A stretch of 64,000 nt of DNA from Nemertoderma westbladi (lineage: Eukaryota > Xenacoelomorpha > Nemertodermatida > Nemertodermatidae), in NCBI GenBank assembly GCA_032718475.1, contig JAUCBJ010002579.1:1-64000 (forward strand), in the 5' to 3' direction. Shown piece after piece: positions 1-10,288 of this stretch. Numbering within the stretch: position 1 is the stretch's first letter; each line of letters starts with the position of its first letter. The notes under the pieces were generated by a model that was given only the letters and a program-made list of their open reading frames with translations, did not search any database and had not been told where the DNA came from. The translations under genes and the position numbers were made by a program.

Positions 1-729
1 CGTAACAATCAGTGTTCAGTTGTTGTTTTATACTGCTATTTGCGGTCAGTTCTTCATAATATGGTTGATGAATTATTATATTTGGAATAACGATAAACAA
101 CCCCGAAACCCAATGTTCTTGATATACCGAAGGTAAGAGAGAAGGGTTACAGATAAACGATTGTGACTTATGTTAAAGTGGTTTGAAGTGAATCCAATGT
201 TATTTGATAGACCCTACATGAGTCAGCCTGTGTTCCTTTTATATGTGACTAAAATCAGTGAAGATTGGCAGATTAGTGTGCAGTATTGTGCAGCATTGTG
301 TATGAGTGAGTCTGTTAAAGAAGCAATTCCTAAAGAATGCGCCATATATGTGAATTATAATTAAGCCATATCGTTGTGAGTAGTTTAAGTCATAACTCTG
401 TTTATATAGATAAAGCGCCACGTCCTAAAGGAACTGTTAATATTACCGAAGGTGAATAATATTGTCAGAGATTATATAGTACTGTCAGTCGAATAATACA
501 TTAGGCTTACATAGCAATAAAATTAAACCGTCGAACCCAATCTCCCGGGAATATCCAGCGGGTGAATGGTCGCGCACGGATTGGTTTCGACTAGTGTAGT
601 GAATCAAATACTTGTCAAAGACTAAAAACTGATTTAATATCTAGAAGACATCTTAATTTGGTGGGTTAAACTGCCAAAGGTCTGAAAGCGCGAACAGTGT
701 GGCACTACAGTAGTTTGTTATACAGTAGG
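1..729. other. No recognisable gene
   Basis: AT-rich sequence with only short open frames (60-64 codons) and no family resemblance that I can see. No terminal repeats were found here. It ends at the TA dinucleotide flanking the next element. Confidence 0.5.
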
Positions 730-1363
730 TACACCCCCCTCAAAATTTTTTACTAGCTAGTTTATGCTATTTCTTTTTATGAACATGTTCTAGAACATGT
801 TAGCTAATAAAAAAATATATATATATGTTCTAGAAAAAATATTTTTTGTTCTAGAACAATTTAAAAAAAATAAAAAAAATGTAATGTACTATTTTTGTTT
901 TTTAATAATGTTCTGGAACATGTTAGCTATTCAGAACTAGAAAAAAAGTTTAGAACAAATAGTTTTTGTTCTAGAACAGTTCAAAAAATATAAAATTTAT
1001 TTTTTTATTTTATTTAGAATTTGTTTATAGAATTTTTAATCGTTGCTGGCAAGATGGGTTTGGGAGGGGTTAGCTAGTATTTTTTAATAGCTAATTAAAA
1101 TTAAAAAAATCACTGTATTGAGGTCATTATATTCAGAAATTAATGATATGCTTAGAATGCGTATACTGTATAATATTTAATATTTAGCAGATAGCGGGTA
1201 ATATTTTCTGATCAAATCCAACAGAGCAGAAAATGGGTTTTCTTTGTATAGAAGCTTCCAACGAAACTCAGATAGTTGTTGGGCGAAACTAAAATCTTAG
1301 CTGTAGAAATTCGAATACTCTAGAAAATTCAATTTCCTTGACATTTAACCCTTTCCGCCCTAT

Positions 1364-1414
1364 GGCATATTTGGTATGCCTTGCGTTAAGGCACTGTGAC
1401 ATACTTGGTATGTC
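1364..1414. repeat. Left subterminal palindromes of the piggyBac-like element
   Basis: Two 17-bp near-perfect palindromes lie just inside the left terminus: GGCATATTTGGTATGCC (1364-1380) and GACATACTTGGTATGTC (1398-1414). They match the three palindromes at the right end in spacing from the terminus and in core (CATAC...GTATG). They are plausible transposase-binding sites by analogy with other DNA transposons. Confidence 0.75.
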
Positions 1415-1857
1415 AAATTCTGTACTTTATTCTACTAACGCCTCAGGATATCAGTGCAGTCCTAGGACAGTTTTCCATGGCTCCAGTGCCCTATGTTGAC
1501 CATATGTAGGCGGGAAATTTGAATTTATAGGAACTGTATATCAAATGTTTGATGTAGGTTAATAATAAGTAGGTACCGGTCTGCCGGTACCTGCTATTGT
1601 ACTTGTAGTAGTAACTGCTATGTACAACCTCGCTGTATAATCATGGATAAGAGTTACCCTAAACGTCAGATACGTCCACTGAAGATATCTGGAGGGAATA
1701 ATTCCGGACTTTTAAACAGCAATAATACCGGTACCGGTGCGACGGTTGGAAGGAGATCAAAGTCAACGAGGATGAAGTCGACGGCGTTAATTATACGTTT
1801 AGAGGAGGAAATCTACCGCCGAGCGGATGGAATGGAATCGATACATACGATGTAGAC

Positions 1858-2371
1858 ATGGGTGGTTATGTGGACCTATATATAACAGATTATTTAGTTG
1901 ACCTGCTTTGTAAATGTACGAATGATAAAATAAAGGCGACGGAAAGTAAACCCGATGATCCACAGCCAAGCACAAGTGGAGGGTCTGATGTTCGAAAGAT
2001 CAAAGATGTTACACAACTAGAAATAAAAGCCTTTCTTGGTTTGACTATTCTAATAGCATGTGCAAGGAAGAATAAAATTCGTGATTACTGGAGGGTTTGC
2101 ATCACCAATTGCCACCCCGTATTTTTATTCGGTCATGAGTCGGGATAGGTATCTACAGATATTAAAATTTCTCACGTTTTCTGACCCAAATAAGGTATAT
2201 AAGCATGATCGATCCACACGTCTCCATGACTTTTTGGAATTACTACATGACATTCTGAAAATCTATATACCAGAAGTGGAGCTTTCATTGGATGAATCAT
2301 TATTATTATTCAAAGGACGATTGGGATTCAAACAGTTTATTCGCACTAAACGTTCATATATATATAAATAA
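1858..2371 (+). pseudogene. piggyBac-type transposase, 5' part, frameshifted and truncated
   Basis: Two overlapping open frames (1858-2148 and 2060-2371) together resemble the N-terminal part of a piggyBac (DDE_Tnp_1_7/PGBD) transposase. Visible landmarks are DLYITDYLVDLL, EIKAFLGLTILIA, RDYW, YFYSVMSRDRYLQILKFL and ELSLDESLLLFKGRLGFKQF; the last contains the first catalytic Asp region. The frame changes near 2090 and the protein is lost at about 2365 in AT-rich inverted repeats, so the later catalytic residues are absent. An upstream 70-codon frame (1643-1855) beginning MDKSYPKRQI may be the transposase N-terminus in another frame; this is less certain. No active product is expected. Confidence 0.8.
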
Positions 2372-2388
2372 TATATATATATATATAT

Positions 2389-2553
2389 CGGTTATATTGT
2401 ATATCGTGTATCTGTATGTATATACTGTATATTGTGTATCGGTTATGTTATATTTATCTTGTAATATACATTATACATACAGATACACGATATACAATAT
2501 AACCGATATATATATATATTGGTTATATTGTATATCGTGTATCTGTATGTATA
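2389..2553. repeat. AT-rich inverted/direct repeat triplet
   Basis: The same roughly 33-bp sequence starting GGTTATATTGTATATCGTG occurs directly at 2389-2422, inverted at 2472-2505 and directly again at 2521-2553. The three copies could form alternative long hairpins. They interrupt the transposase frame and probably arose by local slippage or inversion. Confidence 0.75.
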
Positions 2554-2607
2554 TATATTGTGTATCTGTTATGTTATATTTATCTTGTCAAATATCGAGA
2601 ACTGTAT

Positions 2608-2683
2608 GACATACTAAATATGTCAATTATATGCACTGTCATGACATACCAGGTATGCCATGTCTTAACATACCTGGTATGTC
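2608..2683. repeat. Right subterminal palindromes of the piggyBac-like element
   Basis: Three related 17-bp palindromes: GACATACTAAATATGTC (2608-2624), GACATACCAGGTATGCC (2643-2659) and AACATACCTGGTATGTC (2667-2683). The centres vary while the CATA/TATG arms are conserved, as expected for a dimeric protein site. Confidence 0.75.
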
Positions 2684-3042
2684 ATTACGCAATCACAGAA
2701 TGCCCTATGACGTTTTTTTGGGTCTCCCACATCTCTAGATGCATGAAACCGAAATACTGAAGCAATTTAAAGAGGGTTGTAAGCATTTCAAATCGGCTCA
2801 AACTTCCCAGTGCTTTCGCAGGACACTTTTATTCTGCTACAGGACGGAAAGGGTTAATAAAACATACCGGTACTGTAACTAACCAAAAATAAAATTTGTA
2901 AGCTTTTTTAAAAATTTTTCTAGACCAAAAAATATTTGTTCTTTAGAACATTTTTTTTTTCAAATGTATCTCATGTTCTAGAAAATTTCCTAAAAGTAAA
3001 TACCCAAAACTAGCGAGTAAAAAAAATTTGAGGGGGGGTGTA

Positions 3043-3460
3043 ACACACTTGTACCGTTGGTGGTACTACTGTAGCTAGCCATACATACAATAATTCAGAA
3101 GATTTTAACTTTTTATTCTAGAAAACCCAACATTGTTGTATTTCCGTCGCAACACTTTAGGTTTTTAGTTAGTTTTTATAATTAAAAGATGTTAGCACTG
3201 TAGGCCCTCTACATGACCTACCTGAATAACCCTTTACCGGTATTTAATAAAACTTTACATACAGTAGCTAGTCCATTATAAGTTATTGCACAAAAAAAAT
3301 ATGGCTAGAGTTCCGTTTATATTAACATTTTCAGTAAATGTTTTTGATGCATTGTACACATTTTTTATTGATAATTATTTATTTGAATGAATACTTTATC
3401 TTGGCAGGCCTAGCTAGTGAATTTAATGATAGCTACTGTAACATACAAGTCATACCTGAT
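3043..3460. other. Intergenic, no gene seen
   Basis: AT-rich spacer between two transposons. No coding or repeat structure was recognised. It ends with the 8-bp flank of the hAT-like element. Confidence 0.4.
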
Positions 3461-3887
3461 CAGTGGCATATTTAGAAAACTGACGGGGGGGGGGGGGGGG
3501 GGGGGGGCATGAAAATCTATTTGATTAATATATTTAATATATTAGCCACAATTAATATATTAATTAAAATTACGATACATTATTTATTCAAGTTTATAAG
3601 ATATAATATTATTATTATTATACATTATTATTATCGCTCTGCTTGAACGGCACCGCTAATGACCATTCTTTGTACTACTGTATACTGTTTTGTGTAGCTT
3701 GTACAAACAATGGGACTTCCTAGTAATCTCAACAGCCTAAATAAAGGATGTGGTTGATATTGCCCTGGCTTTGGATTCCCGGCCTGCCCCACCTGTGCCG
3801 TGGCTGCGCCCATGTTGTGAGGAGGGGGGGGGGGGGGGGGGGGCATGACTCAATTCCCCCCCCCCCCCCCCCCTAAATCCGCCACTG
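3461..3887. mobile_element. hAT-like MITE with poly(G)/poly(C) arms
   Basis: The termini are CAGTGGCATATTTAG (left) and CTAAATCCGCCACTG (right), near-inverted and of the CAGTGGCGG type common in hAT elements. They are flanked by TACCTGAT (3453-3460) and CACCTGAT (3888-3895), an 8-bp target duplication with one mismatch, as expected of hAT. Next to the termini are homopolymer G (about 3485-3507) and C (about 3856-3873) runs, plus a further G run near 3824-3843. No transposase is present. Confidence 0.75.
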
Positions 3888-3895
3888 CACCTGAT

Positions 3896-4762
3896 ACAGC
3901 AATAATTACCGGTACAATAAATAATTTTGCAACACTTAAAAAAGGCGGCCGCTTTTAACATTCTAACGAATTTAGTATCAGGGTCATGACCATGTTCATT
4001 AATGCAAATTTTATTGTTAAAATTTTCATTATCTACCGCTCAGTCAATGGTCTAGCGGTAAATAAGATTTTCATTATTTACCTATAGAGATAAATGAGGA
4101 TTAATTGCTCTAATCAGTCAACTTTGTGCAGTAATAAATACTATTCTGGAGCATTGCATTTACGTATTTAATGAGTTGATTAATATTTATTAATAATCTT
4201 CAAATAAATAATATGTTCCAGAATATTGTGTATTTATTAAATATAATAATTGGCCTGCCTGCAGGCTGTAACGGATGCAAATACCTGCACTATCTCAGCT
4301 TTTTCTCAAATATATTTCAGCAATATCGCAGCTATTTCTCAACGACATTAATAGTTATTTACAAATTTGGAATCCTTGCAACAACACCTTTCCATTGGTT
4401 GGTATCTACAAATCACAAGGAAGGACGAAGAATAATTGCAGAGCGACAGGTACAATTTTAATTTCTTATTAAACAATAATATCTTTTAAAAATTATAATA
4501 ATAAAGATGATTTTAACAATAAAATTACATATTGTACGAGAAATAATACTATATTTACCTTTTCGCCCCTCGCTGATTTATTTATACAGATCTATTATAC
4601 AGTACAAATCTCGGGACGAACGGTAAATAAAGAATATTTTATTTACTGTACAATAAATAAAGGGTAGTTATTATTTAAATAAATTCTTTAATGTATTATA
4701 TGTAATTTATCTTTGGTTGTTACTCAAAGCCGCGAAGGATTAAACACGATTCACGGACATAA
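3896..4762. other. Intergenic, no gene seen
   Basis: AT-rich. It contains two short overlapping open frames around 4213-4472 with no recognisable product. No terminal repeats were found. Confidence 0.4.
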
Positions 4763-5207
4763 TTACTTTGGGGACCGTCCCCTTGAAACACTTTTATACA
4801 CACCGCTTATTTTATGAAACACTTTTTACAATTTTTTTTATAAACATTTTTTTTTCATAAAAAAGTAGCCTATCACACGTCATAAACCAATTGAGGGGAA
4901 GGAGCAGGTTACAGGGGCCGGGTTTTCTATCCAAAACAATAAACGGCTACTGTACTTTACCAATTGAGGGAAAGGAGCAGGTTACAGTGGCGGGATTTTC
5001 TTACCAAAACAATAAACGATCGCTTTACCAATTGAGGGAAACCATAGGGCCTATGGTCAGACAGCCAGTTAGTCACTCTATAAGTCACACTATAACCAAA
5101 AAAATCAGGCAGGCAAGCAATACGTACCAGTACGCAGCTGTAGAATGATAATTCAGCAATTACTGTAGAAACGGTTTCAAGGGACGGTCTAACGGTCCCC
5201 AAAGTAA
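4763..5207. mobile_element. MITE with TTACTTTGGGGACCGT termini carrying the GGTTACAG repeat
   Basis: The left terminus (4763-4788) begins TTACTTTGGGGACCGT and continues to CCTTGAAAC. The right terminus (5174-5207) is its reverse complement with a 7-base insertion. A direct repeat, CGATTCACGGAC on the left and CGATTCACAGAC on the right (about 4747-4758 and 5217-5228), lies just outside and may represent an imperfect target duplication. Inside are tandem copies of the GGTTACAG/CTAACC repeat unit. No coding capacity. Confidence 0.7.
4889..5040 (+). repeat. GGTTACAG-CTAACC repeat units (2 full, 1 partial)
   Basis: Units at 4889-4944 and 4962-5017 and a truncated start at 5030-5040. Each begins AATTGAGGG, contains CAGGTTACAG, and ends close to CCAAAACAATAAAC. 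In most copies the GGTTA and TAACC segments are complementary and could form a 5-bp stem with a loop of about 18 nt. The same unit appears in other TIR elements in this window (23022-23141, 29336-29536). Confidence 0.85.
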
Positions 5208-6260
5208 CAATCCCCCGATTCACAGACTGACAGATACACTTCGCTGCTTCGCCACTTCGCTACTTCGCTCCTTCGGCGGTGACAGGGCGCAGGGCGGTGG
5301 TTTTGTGTCAAATTTTGACAGACAGACAGAGATAAAGTTTCACCGCGTTTTCACAGCGCTGTACTGCTGTACTGCTGTACAGCTGTATACAGTAGGTACC
5401 TGTCAGCCTGTATTACCAGATTACGTTGTACCGTAGGGTACCTGTAATTCTGTAATTGGCTGCTTGGTACTGATTTTGGATTTTGGGCTTAACCCCAGAA
5501 CCAAAACGCTCTGAATTCTGAATCTCTGATTGACAAGCCCAGCATTGCAATCTCAGAGCGCTGTCACTGCGTCGCGTCCAGGCTACAAACCACCACTGAA
5601 CCGCGCACAACGCCTGCGCACAATTTCTCACCCACGCAATATTGGACAATATACCGCGCATGCACCGAAAAACACGCGCACACCTCATTTTAACAAAAAA
5701 AAAAACGAAAAACTAACGCGAGCGAAGCGAGCCAAATGTTTTCATTAACAATGCAAAATGTAAAAGATACGCGAGCAAAACTTAAAGTGAGCGAAATTTA
5801 GACATTTGAGAAATCTGACAATGCAAAATATGAAAATGCAAAGAAACGCGAGCGAAGCGAGCGAAATTTTTTGTGGCAAATTATTTTTCTTACTTTGCAT
5901 GGATGAACAGCCATTCCAAGCAAAAGTAAACCTTTTGGTAAAAAATGAAAGTACTTAGAAATGCATTTATTTTGTATTGAGTGTGTAGCACACATATTGT
6001 GCTTCATAAAACTGTTTTCAAATATTCCATAATCCTCGCCAATTTTTTTTTACAGCCTCCTCAAAATGTGATTTAAAAAATGCCAAAAATTCAACATTTT
6101 TGGCATTTATTACATACAAACTAAAATGGCATGATCATTACCAAACTGACAATGTCATATGTTTTTCAGAATCTTATATCTATGTAGTATTTAGCCATGT
6201 CGGTTAAATAATGTACAACTAATAAATATTTTTCTAATAGCATTGTAATGAGTGGATGGA
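5208..6260. other. Intergenic with GCGAGCGAAGCGAGC motifs
   Basis: No supported gene. The first 500 bases are GC-richer. The short motif GCGAGCGAAGCGAGC occurs near 5719 and 5850, with a degenerate copy near 5770; related copies (GCGAGCGTAGCGAGC) occur at 24.5-24.9 and 27.9-28.3 kb. Open frames here are short and look fortuitous. Confidence 0.5.
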
Positions 6261-6265
6261 AAATA

Positions 6266-7623
6266 TGTCACGACCGTTACGCTGAAGAACAAGTTTTTCC
6301 ATTATCTCCAGATCCCCGGCAGTAATGGTTATAATCTTTTATATCTATCGTTAGGTGGTTCGTATCAATTGTTTGAGTCATATGGTTTAACTTGACTATA
6401 TGTTCCAGTTGTAGTAATCAGCGTAACGGTCGTGACATTAACATGTGGGAAATGGGAATATTAGCATAGCATGTATAATTCAAGGAACGAAAGGTCGTCT
6501 TTTTTACTCTCCATTATTTAGATTACATTTTGGAATATGATTCCACACAAAGTGATAATTGTAATATTGGGTGTACAAAGGTTTCTTCTTAACCTATAAT
6601 GTGCCATAACAGCACTTATGAGTATGACTGTAACGGTTGTGACACAAACCTTAGGAATCATTATTATACAGTATAAATTAATTTGTATCATTTATGATAC
6701 CACTGCTGCAGTGGGATGTAATTATAATTGTACTGTAATCAGGTAGTACACATACTGACATAATAACCAAAACATCAGTACAATACTTCATAGAACAGTA
6801 GAACGTATGTATGCTTTGCAATAAGCACCATTCCTACAATTCTACTTGTTTCAACTAATTTTAAAAATGCTGGTTACTTGCACTTTTCATTTTAGCACCA
6901 AAAATGGTAGGTCAGTAGGTGCGTTCAACTGCGGAATTTAAAAAGCCTTCCATTGAAATCGGCGTACCAGAAAACCGATATGTAATTGAAATAAATACCA
7001 TTCCTAGAATTCTTATTGTTTTCACTAATTTGAAAAAAGCTGGTTACTTGCATTTTTCATTTTAGCACCAAAAATGGTAGATGTGTTCAATTGCGGAATG
7101 TAAAAAGCCTTCCATTAAAATCAGCGTACAAGAAAACCTGCCTGAAATCGATATCAATACCTAACTCTAATACCTTACCATTTTTTGAAATTCAGATTTA
7201 TGTGAAAATCGATAATGTCACAACCGTTACGAAACTATGTCACGACCGTTACGCTGGTTAATTGATTGCCACATTCTCTAATGATACTATATTGCCATAC
7301 TGTTAATTTTATTTTAAACTCTATCTATTAGCATGATAGTCTGACATAAGTAACGCTAAATAAATACAGTAAATTCGATAGAAATTTATAATGTGTAGGA
7401 GTCTCTAAAAAGCTTGTCCATTTCAGTCACGACCGTTACGCCAACTTTAAACTGGAATACAATCAATAAAACGTAATGTATTCCAGTGCGGTTTCGATTT
7501 TATTAAAGGTCCATATCTTAGGATCATATCATAGTAATATCTTTTCAATATCATTCTTCCATGTGCCCTTAAAATACTCATTAATACCGGAAACCCATGC
7601 GGAATGTCACGACCGTTACGCTG
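6266..7623. repeat. Seven dispersed TGTCACGACCGTTACGCTG motifs in both orientations
   Basis: The motif or a close variant occurs at 6266-6284 (+), 6419-6437 (-), 6631-6644 (-, variant), 7216-7231 (+, variant), 7238-7256 (+), 7426-7441 (+) and 7605-7623 (+). No open frame spans the block. Within it, 6827-6976 is repeated with changes at 6997-7138. Such iterated sites in both orientations resemble transposase-binding repeats of a non-autonomous DNA element or an iterated protein-binding array. The element's limits were not identified. Confidence 0.7.
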
Positions 7624-7670
7624 GAATGGCTGTGAAAAACTTTTTTACACCTCATCCGCCTGTCCCAGTG

Positions 7671-7800
7671 TCCGCGCACTTTGACTTTTGATATTTTGCA
7701 CAGATTACTGCGCACTTTTATTGTCTTTCACATAATTTCGCGCACTTTTATTTCAATTCCGCGCGCTTTTACCGCGCACTATTTCAAATACGCGCACAAC
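7671..7800 (+). promoter_or_regulatory. Cluster of CGCGCACTTTTA motifs upstream of COMMD10
   Basis: About six copies of the core GCGCACTTT or close variants lie 140-270 bp before the COMMD10 ATG, for example at 7671, 7709, 7739, 7761, 7771 and 7790. One copy contains TTTCGCGC (7736-7743), which matches the E2F consensus TTTSSCGC. Clustering next to a conserved gene suggests a promoter. Binding factors and the transcription start are not known from sequence. Confidence 0.45.
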
Positions 7801-7942
7801 GCGTTGCGATTTTTGCACTTCATTTGCAGCCTGGCGTCGCATAGCTGCATAGTGTATCTGTGAACCGGCAGACCGGGCTTTACTGTATTATCAATTAGGC
7901 ATACTTTCCGTTAACCGTCTGACCGTTGACCATTTCATATAA

Positions 7943-8539
7943 ATGTCTGTCCTCGATTTCGCGAGCGCTCCGAACTTACCAAAATCAGTTCCGATCATCA
8001 ACCGCTTCGAACCATCGAGACTAAATAAACTAATTCAGCGAGTTTGTCAGGCCGTGTCGGAACGTAAGGACCACGTCTTTACAGCAGACGAGACAAGTAA
8101 ACTCGGCGCAGCTCTGGAACTGAGTGAAGACGAGGTTAGAATACTACTGGCCTCGCTGCGTTACATTATAGAGCGGTCTGCCTTCCACATAGTAAAACCA
8201 AAAACTCTATGCGAAGAACTCAGTAAGTTGGGATTGGACGAAGACAAAGTTGTGGTTATATCAGAAGCTTGGAAAGATTCCGCTAAAGGCATAGTAGAAG
8301 TTCTGCGGAAAGAAACTTCGGTTCCTAAAGTCCTCGAATCTGTCAATTCTTCGCTTTCGGTTACCGCAGCCCAGAGCTGCGCTCAACAGGCCAACGAACC
8401 GCGAGCGCTTATCGAACTCGGAATAAAAGATAATCTCGGCGAAACTGATAAACTTCTACTCGAGTTTAACACGGATGAGTTGTACTCGTTCTATGCGAAA
8501 CTCGAGATTATACAGAGCCAGTTGGACGGGTTACAGTGA
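7943..8539 (+). CDS. COMMD10: COMM domain-containing protein 10
   Basis: A 198-residue protein close in length to vertebrate COMMD10 (about 200). It resembles that family throughout. The N-terminal half (HN domain) includes NRFEPSRLNKLIQRV and LRYIIERSAFHIVKP. The C-terminal COMM domain (about residues 130-198) includes EPRALIELGIKDN, LLLEFNTDELYSFY and ending KLEIIQSQLDGLQ. COMMD proteins assemble into the ten-subunit ring of the Commander complex, which with CCDC22, CCDC93 and the Retriever proteins recycles membrane cargo from endosomes and affects NF-kB signalling. The ATG is the first in frame. The gene is one exon here. The TGA stop is followed after 8 bases by the TPGS1 ATG, suggesting a shared transcript. 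There is no sign of decay, so I treat it as functional. Confidence 0.92.
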   Translation: MSVLDFASAPNLPKSVPIINRFEPSRLNKLIQRVCQAVSERKDHVFTADETSKLGAALELSEDEVRILLASLRYIIERSAFHIVKPKTLCEELSKLGLDEDKVVVISEAWKDSAKGIVEVLRKETSVPKVLESVNSSLSVTAAQSCAQQANEPRALIELGIKDNLGETDKLLLEFNTDELYSFYAKLEIIQSQLDGLQ

Positions 8540-8547
8540 AGCGCGAA

Positions 8548-9279
8548 ATGGAGGTGAAGAAATATGAGAGTGTTCTAGAACGCTGTGGAGTTTCGGGGTT
8601 ACTAGAAGGCGGGTTTAACTCGGTGCTTCACAACCATCCGGACGACCCGATTGGTTACCTAGCAACCTACTTCGATACGGTGGCGAGGCCGCGTGCCGAC
8701 CCACTCGCCAACGCCGTCGCTCTACTCAACTCCACCTCGATTCGCGATATGCCGTCGTTCGAATTGAACCTACACGAGTGTTTCAGAGAGTTAACTCATC
8801 AGCCAATCAACGGGTCGCATCAATCCTCTCAACCAATCAGCTCGTTGGGTTTACCCGGGCTTCTCTTCGCCTCCTTACTGCGGCGTCTACTAGCCGATGT
8901 GGCTTCCGTATTCTCCGGGAAACTTCTGCGGTCTCTGAACCTCCGGGATTGGCAACCAGTCTCCTATATGTTGTTCCGGCACGGGGTTGTATCGAGTTTA
9001 CTGTTGGTCGAGTACGTGGATCGTTGCCGGGAGATACACACGGGGGTTAGCGGAGCTGAAGGCGGTGCTAGTAGGGGCGTTCTAGAACGGATTATTAACG
9101 AGTTCGCTATTGCCGTGTCGTACCGAGGGTCTCTCGCCGAGCTGCATTCGATGCAATCCTTAGATCGCCACCGGATTGGGTCTCTGATGTCCGCCGGTGT
9201 CGAGGAAACCTCACCCAATATGGACTTTGTTGAATTTACTTCCAGATTAATTGACGTTTTGCTTAATAAGAATAAATGA
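8548..9279 (+). CDS. TPGS1: Tubulin polyglutamylase complex subunit 1
   Basis: A 243-residue protein resembling TPGS1, a non-catalytic subunit of the TTLL1 tubulin polyglutamylase complex that adds glutamate chains to tubulin tails in neurites, centrioles and axonemes. The family pattern shows in the N-terminal RIIa-like segment (ERCGVSGLLEGGFNSVLHNH, then DDPIGYLATYF), in LHECFREL, in the DWQPVSYMLFRHG / LLLVEYVD region, and in the C-terminal DFVEFTSRLIDVLL. It is somewhat shorter than human TPGS1 (about 290). The frame is open from GTG at 8536, overlapping the COMMD10 stop, but the first ATG is 8548 and is preferred. TTACAG directly precedes the COMMD10 stop and could serve as a 3' splice site for trans-splicing. 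AATAAA at 9271-9276 overlaps the end of the gene. Single exon, no decay. Confidence 0.85.
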   Translation: MEVKKYESVLERCGVSGLLEGGFNSVLHNHPDDPIGYLATYFDTVARPRADPLANAVALLNSTSIRDMPSFELNLHECFRELTHQPINGSHQSSQPISSLGLPGLLFASLLRRLLADVASVFSGKLLRSLNLRDWQPVSYMLFRHGVVSSLLLVEYVDRCREIHTGVSGAEGGASRGVLERIINEFAIAVSYRGSLAELHSMQSLDRHRIGSLMSAGVEETSPNMDFVEFTSRLIDVLLNKNK

Positions 9280-10110
9280 TTCCATTCCTACCGCTCTATA
9301 TACTAAACAGTGCGGAAAATAATCGGTTTTCACTAAATCTTAACAGGAAAATAACTAAAATATTACCTTTCCACTAAATATATTAAGCATCACTAAAAAA
9401 TCTATATTTTATAACAAAATAAGGGAAATGAGCGGAGAAGGTTATAGTGGCACGTTAATCTAATCAAAACAATAAAGAAACGAGAACAAATTCAATAGAA
9501 CAGATTAGTACTGTGATTTTTATGATAAAAAAATATTTTAGTGATAATTAATATATGTTAGTGGAGGAATATATGTATTTTGTTGAAACAAAATAGAGAA
9601 ACAACATTTAATTTAGTGGAAAAATAAATTGTTTCGGTCGCCACAAGACATACTAAAGCTTAACAAATAGTGGCCAATAAAATTAATGAGTTTTTTATTA
9701 TTATGTGCGAATGCGATATTTCAATTTAATTGATTCAATAGATTATTTTGCTTACTTTTTTGTATTTTTAATTATATGATTATTACAATAATAATTAATT
9801 ACACAATTATAAGATAATATAATATTATGAATCCATTCCTTGGCCCAAAAAAACAGTAATAATTAGTTTGGGAATACTTTGGTCTGCTTTTAATATTACG
9901 ATGTGGTACTAATGTGGGTAAATTGTACTCATTTACATAGGGAACCCAGATAGTTGCAGACTTTCGCCGCAATCGAAATTATTTCCATCTCCAGGGGGGG
10001 GGGGGGGGGGGGGGGGAATCGACGCAAATAACAGCGGTTTACTCTTAGAAATAAAACTGTATAAAACTGATTTCCAGTGCAGTCCCCCCAGAACTTTGCT
10101 CTCCAGAGTA
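9280..10110. other. Downstream of TPGS1: degenerate repeat unit and poly(G)
   Basis: No gene. A degenerate copy of the GGTTACAG repeat unit lies at about 9418-9480 (GGTTATAG ... CTAATCAAAACAATAAA). A run of about 20 G lies at 9995-10016. The rest is AT-rich. Confidence 0.55.
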
Positions 10111-10288
10111 AACTCCAGTACTCATTTATCTACCACTTGAGGATGCAAGGCAGAGATGCGCCCTGGCTGGTCCCTTCAAAGCATTCGTGCCGAAACGAAT
10201 AATACTACCCTGGCGCATGCGAGGATCGAACCCACGACCTCCAAGAGATGTGAATTCAATGCGACCACTACGACCACGCCAAGGTGGG
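10111..10288 (-). mobile_element. tRNA-derived SINE, copy 1
   Basis: Read on the minus strand, the 5' end carries polymerase III promoter boxes: an A-box-like CGTAGTGGTC and a B box GGGTTCGATCC about 35 nt later, as in a tRNA gene. A body follows with CGTTTCGGCACGAATG, then a tail ending near AAATGAGTACTGGAGTT. The copy at 30164-30333 shares the head, body and tail, which shows this is a repeat family and not a single tRNA. Such elements depend on a LINE for movement. Confidence 0.8.

Larger units (their letters stand above)
1349..2853 (+). mobile_element. piggyBac-like element, nested, internally damaged
   Basis: The left terminus CCCTTTCCGCCC (1349-1360) and right terminus GGACGGAAAGGG (2842-2853) are inverted with one mismatch. 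Each is flanked by TTAA (1345-1348 and 2854-2857). TTAA target sites and CCC-type ends are the hallmark of the piggyBac superfamily. The interior contains a broken piggyBac-type transposase and palindromic subterminal repeats. At about 1.5 kb it is shorter than an intact autonomous element (usually 2.3 kb or more). The missing part is the 3' half of the transposase, replaced by AT-rich inverted repeats. Confidence 0.88.
732..3040. mobile_element. TA-flanked TIR DNA element containing a nested piggyBac insertion
   Basis: The ends are imperfect inverted repeats of about 30 bp. The left end begins CACCCCCCTCAAAATTTTTT and the right end (about 3007-3040) is its approximate reverse complement. Both ends abut a TA dinucleotide (730-731 and 3041-3042), the target duplication used by Tc1/mariner-type elements. 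The arms (about 780-1030 and 2880-2990) are very A/T-rich and hold repeated palindromes of the TTCTAGAA type, some extended to GTTCTAGAACATGTT. No transposase of its own is visible, so this is a non-autonomous element. A TTAA-flanked element is inserted in its middle. A Tc1/mariner assignment rests only on the TA and is tentative. Confidence 0.7.

Noticed and set aside
8536-8547. GTG start for TPGS1 overlapping the COMMD10 stop
   Set aside because: Eukaryotic initiation favours the ATG at 8548; GTG would add only four residues with no family support.
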